From positions 41,845,008 to 41,909,007 of the forward strand of contig CP092879.1 of the NCBI GenBank assembly GCA_030710605.1: 64,000 bases of DNA. Reading direction: 5' to 3'. This DNA comes from Cordylochernes scorpioides. Its lineage: Eukaryota > Arthropoda > Arachnida > Pseudoscorpiones > Chernetidae. Positions 21,717 through 30,829 of the stretch are shown one piece after another. The position numbers were made by a program, and so were the translations under genes. The notes below the pieces were generated by a model. The model did not search any database. It was not told the origin of the DNA and worked only from the letters and a program-made list of their open reading frames with translations. Each line of letters begins with the position of its first letter. Position 1 is the stretch's first letter.

Positions 21717-23006
21717 CAAGGTATGTCCCATAAGTTCCCGGACTGGGTCCATAAAAAAATAAATAAATGGAAAATGTAAATAAATTTGACTGTTTATTAT
21801 AGAAAAAATATCTGGCAACACGGTGGTACCAATATCGAGTCGGTAGGTGCGCGCGCGCCAAGGTAATTCTAATTTATTTAAAGGTCACACCTAGCGCTGC
21901 GGCGATTTTACGATGGAAAAAAATTGAAGCAGAGGATTTGCATAGAATTTTGTGTGAAACTTCAAATATTAGCAACCGAAACTTTTGAAATGCGTAATAA
22001 AGCATTCCCCAATGACGCCTCAAAGAAAACAACTGTTTTTGAATGGCATTCTAGATTTAAAGCTGGCCGAATTTCCATTGAAGATGCTCCTCGTCAAGGA
22101 CGCCCAAAATTTCAAAGTACTGATAAAATGTGCAAAAAATCACCGATTTGATAAAAGAAAATCCTCGAACCACTTTGCTGGAGCTAGAGCAAGACACAGG
22201 CATCTCTAAAACAACGATTGGAAAGTTCGTAACCGAAGATTTGAAGCTCAAAAAGACTCCTGCAAAATCTGTGTCGGCTTGCAACCTGTGAAGACATGTT
22301 TAAAATGACAAGAACGGATCCGGAATGGAAAGACAAGATAATCACAGGCGATGAGACATGGGTCTATGGCTATGACCCTGAAACCAAGCGTCAATCTGCC
22401 GAGTGGAGAGGTCAGGGTGAGCCTAGACCCAAAAAATCCAGGATATTGAAATCCAGAAACAAGGTGTTGCTGGTCGCTTTTTTGGATAACAAGGGCATTG
22501 TTCATCACGAGTATCTTCCTGCAGGCCAAACAGTTATTAATGAAATGTATTTGAGCATTCTTCGCCGTCTAAGGGAAGCGATTCGAAAAAAAGGCCAGAA
22601 AAATGGACTAATGGTAACTGGATCCTACACCATGACAATGCCCGCTCTCACACAGCGCACTTGGTGACGAGTTTTTTTGGCGAAAAACGGGACAGAAATT
22701 CTACCTCAACCACCCTATTCCCCAGACATCGCACCAAATGACTTTTTCCTGTTCCCCAAACTCAAAGCAGTTCTAAAAGGAAGGCATTTTGACACCAGGG
22801 AAGACATAATAGAAAAATCGCTGCTGGCATTGAAGAGCATTCCAAAAGAGGCCTATAAAAACTGTTTCGACAATTGGGAGAAACGATTGCGCTGGTGCGT
22901 TGAAGCAAGGGGGGATTACTTTGAAAAGTTAAAAAAAAACAATTTAAAAAAATCTTACCTTTTTTTTTTTATGGACCCAGTCCGGGAACTTATGGGACAT
23001 ACCTTG
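21717..23006 (+). mobile_element. Mariner-family transposon M1 with intact termini
   Basis: About 1.29 kb. The inverted termini begin CAAGGTATGTCCCATAAG and continue 'ttcccggactgggtccat', about 36 bp and essentially perfect on both sides. TA flanks it at 21715-21716 and 23007-23008, the mariner target duplication. It carries one degraded transposase. A second copy lies inverted at 58639-59911. Confidence 0.92.
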
Positions 23007-23024
23007 TATGTGTTTGTATATTAA
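21913..23024 (+). pseudogene. Mariner transposase (element M1), frameshifted
   Basis: DD34D-type mariner transposase remnant. The ATG at 21913 is followed by a stop after three codons in an A-run; shifting one base gives the conserved KQRICIEFCVKL start of the first HTH. Then come EWHSRFKAGR and a frameshift near 22130. About 35 bp are missing near 22270 compared with the 59-kb copy, removing the PRFLTNEQ segment. The first catalytic motif ITGDETWVYGYDPETK and the second HHDNARSHTAH (other frame, about 22630) keep their aspartates, as does the third SPDIAPNDFFLF (about 22725). The family C-terminal stop is lost, so the last frame reads on through the right terminal repeat to 23024. Not functional. 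Confidence 0.88.
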
Positions 23025-23077
23025 ATTTATAGATATAATTGCCATCTATCGATAAAATATGTAACAAATAAATTTGC

Positions 23078-23352
23078 TGCAATGTGTTATTTTTAATGAT
23101 ATCATCAAATATCATCTCTACAGACCTTTTACTGTAATGATATAAGTTATTGAATGAAAGGGCTTGGCTCATCAGTATAGTGCGGTCAATACATTATCAA
23201 CAATACAATAATAGAGCGGTCTTAGAGATTAATTTGGCGAAACCGCTGAGAGGGTTCACAACTGATGAGCCAAGCCCTATCATTCAATAACTTATATCAT
23301 TACCGTAAGATCTGTAGAGATGATATTTGATGATATCATTAAAAGGAAACAC
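23078..23352. mobile_element. MITE-H foldback copy
   Basis: The arms 'aatgatatcatcaaatatca' ... 'aagttattgaatgaaagggc' and 'gccctatcattcaataactt' ... 'tgatatttgatgatatcatt' pair over about 100 bp. The core has 'cttggctcatcagt' and, inverted, 'aaaccgctgagagggttcac'. Flanking 'caatgtgttattt' and 'aacacattg' are also mirrored. Confidence 0.8.
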
Positions 23353-24679
23353 ATTGTCAGTTAATTTCTTTGTTACCAATTTTATATGTGTTTGTCTTTG
23401 TTGAATACTTACTTGTTAAGGTCTGACCGCATCACAAGTATTTTCAATTATTAAACCATTTTATGCGCTAATTATTTGTATCTATTGTAAAAATCTCCTG
23501 TCGCAATTCTGACACTATTAGATTGCTAGTGGCCATTTAATGGTGACACCTTTCTATTGCTAATAAATTATTCTAAATTCTTATTATGGATAAACTTTTC
23601 GCTCTTTTTGTGGTGGTGTCTTGTCCAAACACAGTAGCATGGACTGTCAATTCCTGATTTTGTTGCTCCATGGAAAGGGGGGGGGGGGGAGTGCCATTGC
23701 CCCGTTAGTCAGCCACATTTCAGAGTTCCCTGTTCACGGTTACCGTAGCGGCTCGGGGCTCACGACACAGTACTTCGTACTACAGGGCAGTCTCTTACTC
23801 GCTCTTTTTGTAATTTATATCTTTATCATTCATTCTCTATATATCAACATGGAAATATTTGTGTAAGGTTGGTATTTATGTATGATTGTGCGATATCAGT
23901 GCAACATTTATTTAAAGCTATAGCCATCTTTTATATTTGGATAAACAAATAAAAATATAGAATATTTTGGGATTTTTTCAATATATACTTGAATTTATAA
24001 TAAATATAGAGAGAAATAGAAAAAAATATTAGTTATAATACAAAATTATATTCACAGAATTATTTAGGTTATCAGATTGTTTTGTCAAATTACCCATAAA
24101 AGGAAAATTTTCAGGCGATAAAGAAAATGATCTCTTACATTAAATTATTCTTCCCCAAATCATCGACAAATTTTGAAATTGTATTTCGAGAAGAAGAAAT
24201 TGGGAAGCAAAGAAGAGAATTGGAAAGAAAGAAGTAAGAAAAAAAGATTATTTTATTCAACAAAGGCTGGATTTAGAATCTTCTTTCTCTATAAAAATGG
24301 AACATGTGTTTTATTTCAGAAATTGGAGCCTCCAATAAAATTTCAATTCGTACCTGAAGTTTCACCTTCATCTAAGAGCTCTCCTTCTCAATGGAAAAAA
24401 TTCCTCTTACTTTTTTATTGATTGAAATATAAAGTATAGAGACATACACACCTCTTATTCTTTCCGTTTATTTAGACGCTTCTAGGAAGTTTGTTCTTTT
24501 TCATTTTGATATATAAACTTCCTCTTCTCTATAGATAGACAATGTTTTTATTTGTGAAATAATATACTTCAACTTTATCGATATATTTTATCATGATAGA
24601 AACATTTATTTTGATGAATGAAATAGCTACAAAGGTAAATAATAATCTCTTCACCATATGTGAAATAATAATGATGTAA
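23353..24679. other. No gene recognised; poly-G tract at 23678-23690
   Basis: 23600-23790 is G+C-richer and contains a run of about 12 G, but no domain or repeat family is recognised. The rest is A+T-rich. Confidence 0.4.
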
Positions 24680-25045
24680 TTAATACTTTATATGTATTGA
24701 CGTTTAACAAGTTTTTACCGCAAATTTTCTTTTTTCAAAACGAAATATCGTAATTTTAATTATTTAAGAAGAAATAACGACTATTCATATTCTTGGGGAT
24801 GAAGTATGAAAGGATGAATTGTGAAGAGTAATGATGAAAGGAAAAATAAAATTGTCCAGTATTCCCATCCCTGGACACTTTTATTTTTCCGTTTATCATT
24901 ACACTTCAATATTCATCCTTTCATACTTCATCCCTAAGAATAGGAATAGTCGTTATTTCTCCTTAAATAATCACGATTTTTCGTTCTGAAAAAAGAAACA
25001 TTTGCGGTAAAACTTGTTAAACGTCGTTCTACTTTATATGTATAT
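24680..25045. mobile_element. Foldback element of about 360 bp
   Basis: The arms pair over about 150 bp: 'acgtttaacaagtttttacc', 'gaagaaataacgactattca' and 'gatgaagtatgaaaggatga' on the left; 'tcatcctttcatacttcatc', 'gaatagtcgttatttctcc' and 'ggtaaaacttgttaaacgt' on the right. The loop near 24852-24874 is bounded by 'tgtccag' and 'ctggaca'. No coding sequence. It differs from the other MITE families here. Confidence 0.75.
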
Positions 25046-25054
25046 AAAGTAATA

Positions 25055-25225
25055 ACGCGCCATCTATATATAGCTAATGAAAACATTAAGATGCAAATGT
25101 TTCTTTCACACATGAATGAAATTTCTAATGTCTTCACTGCTATGAATGTGAGAACAGTCGAAATTTTATTTATGTATGAAAGTATTCTCGTCCTAATGAT
25201 TTCATATATTTTATTTTCTATTCAC
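25055..25225. mobile_element. MITE-H family fragment
   Basis: Shares 'taacgcgccatctatat', 'ctaatgaaaacatt', 'tttctttcacacatgaatg', 'atgtcttcactgctatgaa' with the 1390-1600 copy and ends in the inverted 'cctaatgatttcatatat'. Confidence 0.5.
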
Positions 25226-25335
25226 GGCCAAATTATTGTAAATATATAATATATATGTATAGACAATTGTAAAGGCATACATCTATAACAGCGCAAGTGT
25301 CCCTAGGGGAACATAGCGCTTTAAATTGAAATAAA
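25226..25335 (+). mobile_element. LINE-C 3' tail
   Basis: 'aattattgtaaatatataat', 'gtaaaggcatacat', 'cagcgcaagtgtccctagg', 'ttaaattgaaataaataaa'; matches the end of the 16300-16665 copy and includes an AATAAA signal. Confidence 0.55.
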
Positions 25336-25485
25336 TAAATTGTGTATACTAAAATGTATCCTTTCAAGTCACTTTCAGTCACATTTAAAAATTTAATTGC
25401 AATCTATCTTTAAAATATTAACAGTTTATATTTTAGCAATGCCTTTCTTTTTATATATATATCATCAAATAGTATATATATAAAC

Positions 25486-25760
25486 CTTACTGCAATCATA
25501 AAAGTTATTGAATGAGAGGGCTTGGCTTATCAGTTGTGAACCCTCTTAGTGGTTTCGCCAAAATTAATCTCCATGGTTCACCACCTAAGAGAATTCACCA
25601 CTAATGAACAAAGCCCTTTAATTCAAAACATGCTATCATTGTAATAACAGGGCACTGACACATTTGTAAGTGCCAAAGTCGAACTGATTTTCACACCATG
25701 AATATTGTGGCCTGTACCACGTGTACTAAGGATAATAAAAAATTAGTGGTAAGATCTGTA
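25486..25760. mobile_element. MITE-H copy split by a SINE fragment
   Basis: Left arm 'taaaagttattgaatgaga' and core 'ggcttggcttatcag', 'tgaaccctcttagtggtttcg'. The right arm 'aaagccctttaattcaaaac' reaches 'atcattgta' and resumes after the insertion with 'aagatctgtagat', as in the unbroken copy at 23320. Confidence 0.65.
25633..25738 (+). mobile_element. SINE 3' fragment nested in MITE-H
   Basis: Matches the 3' half of the SINE: 'cacatttgtaagtgccaaag', 'tcgaactgattttcac', 'ctgtaccacgtgtactaagg', then an A-rich tail. The tRNA-like head is missing. Confidence 0.7.
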
Positions 25761-26263
25761 GATATAAAATTAAGGATATATGTGAAAATTTGAACACATT
25801 GCCAAAAAAGGTAATTGCTACAAATATTAAAGAAAGATGGTAATTAAAAAATAATTAAGGCATATCATGACCAAGAGCACATGTGCTTTTTAGAGGGCAG
25901 ATTTAGATGGTTATTAAATTTATAAATATTACTTGAAAATGACTTTAAAAGAAAGTATTTTGTTCATGTCGACGATACAAAGCGTTAGTCAGTACACACT
26001 AGCAGGTTTCAGATAAAAACGATTTAAAAAGCGCGCTTCTAATACCGAAATAAGGGATTACTCAAGTGAATTGGTATTATAGAAAGGTTCATGATTTCAC
26101 GTGTCATTTATTCACAAGGAGCCATGTTAATCTTTTCTATATCGTTCCAATTTTAGTATAGGTACCGCTGAACAAGCGTGTACTGTGTAGGGACAAGGTG
26201 ATAATGAGAAAAGGGAATTAGTATTTATGGACAGTATCGAATATTTCGAAGAAAAATAAAGTA
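25761..26263. other. No recognisable feature
   Basis: No gene or repeat recognised. Confidence 0.45.
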
Positions 26264-26480
26264 TTTCTGTAAAAAATAAACACTTCGGCCATTTAGAGTT
26301 TTATTTTATCAACGTTTAAATAAAAATACTTTATCTTCGTCAGGAGAAAGAACTAAAAATAAAGCATTTAGCAAGGCGTTAAAAATTGTTCTATTTTTAT
26401 CTATGTTCAATTATCTATAACTGACCGAAGTATCTATTTTTTACAGAAATATGAATGCCGACCAGACAACCTCTATCTTA
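26264..26480. mobile_element. MITE-F copy
   Basis: Left end 'ctgtaaaaaataaacacttc' 'ggcc', body 'atactttatcttcgtcagg' and 'ataaagcatttagcaaggcg'. Right end 'gaccgaagtatctatttttt' 'acag', then 'gaatgccgaccagacaacct', the family terminus shared with 10006 and 61985. Confidence 0.75.
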
Positions 26481-26619
26481 AAGATAATAGTGTAACAAAG
26501 TATATATTAATTTTATTAACAGAGTGGTCATTTTTATGTTTATATCTCGCTACTCTGTAAATTTCCCTCGTGACTTATCTTTTGTTTACCATTCATAGTT
26601 TATTCTTGCCTGAAATAAA

Positions 26620-26794
26620 TTGCTGTCTTAACCCCGAAGTTGGTCTTCCCTAATTTTCCACGTTATAGCGCCCGATATTAAATACGTAGTGCGATGCGAT
26701 TTACAAAGTAAAAGTGACCTGTCTATAGCCCCCTCTCTCTATAGCACCTATTTTGGTGAGTCCCAAGAGGGGGAGCTATAGAAAGGTCTAACTG
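26620..26794 (-). mobile_element. Pogo/Tigger-like element end
   Basis: The reverse strand starts next to TA at 26795-26796 with CAGTTAGACCTTTCTATAGC and continues 'tccccctcttggg'. An inverted partial copy is 'gacctgtctatagccccctc' at 26718-26737. Terminal CAGT plus CTATAG-rich subterminal repeats are typical of pogo/Tigger-type ends. The opposite end and a transposase were not found. Confidence 0.55.
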
Positions 26795-26874
26795 TATATA
26801 TGTTATATATAAAAAAGAGATTTTCTGCTGTTTTTTATTGTTATTTATATAGCATTATTAACTGTTACTTGATT

Positions 26875-27185
26875 TTGATATTCAGTCGTGGAAAAGATTA
26901 TAATAAAATGAGGACTCAATCACAATTGGCTTTAATTGTGCTTATGGGATATATAAAAACATATTTTAATAAAAAAGTACTGCCTGGCTTAAGGCGTAAG
27001 AATAAAAAATGGAAAACCTATTTACATAATGTACAAAAGGTTTGAGACGGCCCTCGAGAAATAACAACAATGAGTTTTATAGTGAAAGAGTGACCTCTGG
27101 CTGTCGATTTAGCAGAGTATTTGAATCTATGAAATATAACCCGAAATAAAATAATATTCTAATATAACATATATAAACTACTATT
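26875..27185 (+). repeat. Repeat S copy 3
   Basis: 'cagtcgtggaaaagattata', 'gtactgcctggcttaaggcg', 'tttacataatgtacaaaagg', 'aacaacaatgag', 'ggctgtcgatttagcagagt'; same orientation as the 4.5-kb copy. Confidence 0.7.
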
Positions 27186-27484
27186 AGGAAAATTAAGTAC
27201 CTTTTTTCATAAAGAAATTCCGGTTATATCTGGATATCTCCATATGTTATGTAAATGGCAAAGTATATTTCATCATGAACTATATCAATAATATTCGATC
27301 TGCCTCCTGAACATATTTCTATCGTCTGGATTATAAATTATTTATGTGTTTAATCAAGCCAATTAGTTCTTAATCCTTGTAATAAATAACCTTAAATTAC
27401 ATTTCATCAATAAATATCTGTCAACGTCTTGATATATCACAGCCCTCATATGAATATTCAAAATTTAGATCTAGAAAGGTAATA
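27186..27484. other. No recognisable feature
   Basis: A+T-rich, about 300 bp, nothing recognised. Confidence 0.5.
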
Positions 27485-27772
27485 AAAATAATATTAAGAA
27501 AAAGCTATCTCCTTATCGTGCAACTGAAAGTTGTTGATGGCTTGCTTCATAGGTTGGAATAAATATGAACTATTCGTTGATATTTTCTTGATTAATCAAG
27601 AATGGGTATTTGGTCAATTCTGTAATAATTAAAGATAAACGAATAGTTGATATTTATTCTGACAGATACTGCAAGCCATCAGCAACTTTCATTTGTACGA
27701 TAAGAAAATGCCTTTTTCTTTATATATATACTTTATCCCAGTACAATTTCACATTTGTACTATTTGTTCACA
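27485..27772. mobile_element. MITE-A copy, right end intact
   Basis: 'ctccttatcgtgcaactgaa', 'gttgatggcttgc', the central 'gattaatcaagaatgggtat', the inverse 'gcaagccatcagcaactttc', and the family end 'tatcccagtacaatttcaca' 'tttgtacta'. The left terminus is missing. Confidence 0.75.
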
Positions 27773-28125
27773 AAAACAATATCGTTTGATTTAAAATTTA
27801 TTTTAAACATTTGGAAGGTTATTTTAGATGGTTTCTCTTATAAGTGCAGTCATTTTATGAAAATTTCAAATATTTATTATATTTATGTAGTTTATATAAA
27901 TTATTGAACGAAATACACAAAATATATGTCACAGTTAATAAGGAATTAGTTAATCTTATATTATTGTAAATGATGAAAAATATAGGCAAGTATTTATAGA
28001 TAATGTTTTAAAGAATTAGCTAAAACAATATCTATCACACACACAAATGGCGTCTTAAAGGAATGGTCGAAATGTTTATAACTAATGTGTGTAGAGAACA
28101 ACTTTTTGATTACCATTTCTATATT
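27773..28125. other. No recognisable feature
   Basis: A+T-rich, nothing recognised. Confidence 0.5.
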
Positions 28126-28434
28126 AAATTATAAAACTATTTTAGAGGCGTAATATTCTTTTTAAAATAAAACAATTTCTACTGTCCTTACTGCGATGGA
28201 AAAATTAAAGGGAGGGCCTGGCTCATCAGTGGTGAACCCTCCCAGCGGTTTCGCCAGTTTAATCTACCATATATAAATATAACAGCGGTATGGTAGATTA
28301 AACTGGCGAAACCGCTGGGAGGGTTCACCACTGATGAGCCAGGCCCTCCCTTTAATTTTTCCATCGCAGTAAGGACAGTAGAAATTGTTTTATTTTAAAA
28401 AGAATATTACGCCTCTAAAATAGTTTTATAATTT
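28126..28434. mobile_element. MITE-H, 144-bp perfect-arm hairpin
   Basis: 28126-28269 and 28291-28434 are, by eye, exact reverse complements (144 bp each) around a 21-bp loop. From the outside inward the arm holds 'aaactattttagaggcgtaa', 'tctactgtccttactgcgat', 'ggagggcctggctcatcagt', 'accctcccagcggtttcgcc' and 'agtttaatctacca'. It is the best-preserved member of the MITE-H family and non-coding. The right flank continues into 'cagatggcgctctagtacat', the outer terminus of the family, which the left side lacks. Confidence 0.9.
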
Positions 28435-28617
28435 GATAACAGATGGCGCTCTAGTACATCGTAGCATTTCTATATTGCGATATTATAAAATAACAAAAAG
28501 GAGCTTCTTGAAACATAAGTTTATAAATAATAATAAATTAAAATAATATTTAAAAATTACATAATATTTAGAAACAAAAATGGCATATCCTGACTGCTTA
28601 TATGAGCATTATATATA

Positions 28618-29046
28618 CAGGGTGATCCAAAAGTCCCGCACAACTTTAAAAATTAATAACTCCGCGAATATTTGCGCTAGAGCAATGCGGTAAACACCAT
28701 TGTGTTCAGGTTGCAATGGGATTTTTTATGGCAAATAATGAAAAATTCGAAATTGATTTTAGTTACAACTTTATTCGCTAGATGGCGCTCTACCAGAATC
28801 AGATATTCAGCGGCCAAATTGTTTGATAAATTGAAAAATATAACTGAACGACACGTATTTTTCCTTTTTGAATACCAGGAAAGAACCCTAATAATATCAA
28901 ATGATAAATTAATAAAACACCATTTCGCCAAAAGTTAGAAGAATTGGTTGACGATTTTTAAATACAATCTGAGATATGTAAAATAGGTATATGCAAATTA
29001 AAACATGTAGCAAAAAATATTTATAAAATATTTAGATGGAGTTTTG
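28618..29046. repeat. Composite copy 1, left long terminal inverted repeat
   Basis: About 429 bp, matching inverted 37769-38201 and also both ends of composite copy 2. Includes 'ctccgcgaatatttgcgcta', 'tagatggcgctctaccagaa' and 'cagcggccaaattg', and ends near 'gagttttg'. Open frames inside it on both strands are shadows of the repeat. Confidence 0.85.
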
Positions 29047-29652
29047 TGAAATAAATTGAATGTTTGAAAATAACTACTGATATCAATACACGATTTTTGA
29101 AATGTTAATATAGTACCAATAATTATGATGGCACTATTAATAGGATTTCGTGCTAAAAGGAATGTATAGTTTCTTGACTAATTGTCGACACTTGACTATT
29201 TAACTGGATATTTGTCATGATCCAACAAATGAAATATAGAGGGGAGTGACAAAATATATTTGTCGTACTTTATTCCAAATATCCTATGGGTTTGTCAAAT
29301 GTTATCATTGTTTATTATACTGCACATAATTTTGAAAATGTATCCCCTAAAAAAAATCATTTTTAAATCGACCTTTTGCGTTGAAAAACGTGGTAGTAAA
29401 ATCATTTTGTAATATTTTTTGCGCAAAACATCTAAATTTGGGGGGGAGATACAGAGATTATTCCTTATGCTATTTCTTCTAATGAGCAAAAAGCGATAAA
29501 CTAAACATAAGGGGTAAAATTGTGTATACCAGTGTTATTCGAGAAGTTATAACACTTTGGCCTGCACGACATAATATAAGATGTGGGCAAATGACAAACA
29601 AAATAATTACTGTTTACAGAAAAAAAGAGTCAAGTTGTGAGGACAGCATTTA

Positions 29653-30824
29653 TTATTCCCATAACCCAAAACAAAGAGCTGCAAAATATAACACATGAGG
29701 TAACTGCCTTCTCTCTTGTATTAGGTCACAATCCTTGCTCAATGTGGCGCCCTTCATTCTCAAACACCGCCTGCAGACGATAGATGACAGAATGGTCACA
29801 ATTAAATAGTTGAAATTTATAAAAACGTGCCATCTGATAGAAGCCTTCAACATGGCCAATGTGGTAGGCCAGCATCGATAAAAACTCGAGTTAATGTACC
29901 CCCATAACCGAAATTGTAAGGCGTCAAATCTGGTGATATTGGGGGCCACTGGTATATAAAGTGGCGACTTATCAACGAATTCCACCGAACGTATCCTTCA
30001 GCAATTGTTTGGCACCGCGGGAGATATGAGGAGGTCCTCCATCTTGCATGAATGTTATTTCGCTTAGTGCTTGTCTGTCCTGCAATATGGGAATAACCTT
30101 TTCTCTCAAAAGTTGAACATAACGTTCACCAGTTACAAAAACGGTTTTGAAAGTTCTTCCATTGATTTTTTAAAAGAAAAATGGCCCAATAATAAAAGAA
30201 GAAGTGAACCCACACAAAACTGTAACTCTGTGCTGATGAAGTGGTATTTCTGTAAAAATCCTAGGGTTTTCTATTACCAAAATGAGGCAGTTTTGAATGT
30301 TAAATACCTCCTTTAGATAAAAGTGAGCATCATCTCTTCTTAGAACATTTGACAGCCAGTTTTCATCAATATCAATTTGCCGGAAAACCCATGCAGCGAA
30401 TTCTTGACGCAAAATCGCTGACTTTCAACTCGTGAAAACTTTGAATTTTGTTAGGATATTTTTATAGAAAAATTCTAAATGTGTGTTCTCTCCAAACTGT
30501 TCCATACGAAATCCCCGTTTGTCGAGAAACTTGTTTAGCACTTACTTCTCCATACGTGGATAACGTTTCAATAGCTTCAGCATTCTGCAAAATCGTAACA
30601 GCCACTGACTTGCATGTCGATGGTCTTCCACTCCGAGGTTTTGCTTCCAGAGATCCAGTTTCCTCAAAACTTTTAATCAATCGCTTTAGAGAGTAGCAAC
30701 TCATTGGTCCTTTACCACTTCGAATATCTTTAAAGGAACGAAACGCTCGTAAAGCTTCAGTGGCAGATTCTGAATCACAATTTAAAAAATTCACCAAGAG
30801 TGCTTTATCCTGTAGTGACGGCAT
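29653..30824 (-). pseudogene. DUF4817-type Tc1/mariner-superfamily transposase, broken
   Basis: The start codon is at 30824 and the frame opens MPSLQDKALLVNFLNCDSES; this ATG lies inside the LINE target duplication. N-terminal helix-turn-helix (KRLIKSFEETGSLEAKPRSG, then RPST; residues about 40-70) and ISYGTVWR are typical of the DUF4817 family. After frameshifts near 30460 the catalytic domain follows: RRDDAHFYLKEVFNIQN (first Asp region, about 30325), VPLH-type PLHQHRVTVLCG (about 30230), MQDGGPPHISRGAKQ (second Asp, about 30035), and a degraded third motif SPDLTPYNF near 29935, where copy 2 has TPCDF. Several stops make it inactive. An upstream extension of the open frame into LINE sequence (to 30947) is not native. 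Confidence 0.82.
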
Positions 30825-30829
30825 TCCAG
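30820..30829. repeat. LINE-I target-site duplication, 5' side
   Basis: GGCATTCCAG, identical to 37620-37629 after the LINE 3' end. Its reverse complement contains the transposase ATG. Confidence 0.9.

Noticed and set aside
28677-28938. Paired about 80-95-codon open frames in each terminal repeat of the composites (also 37881-38142, 40498-40807, 51084-51393)
   Set aside because: They occur on both strands of a terminal inverted repeat, have no domain, and do not connect to the transposase.
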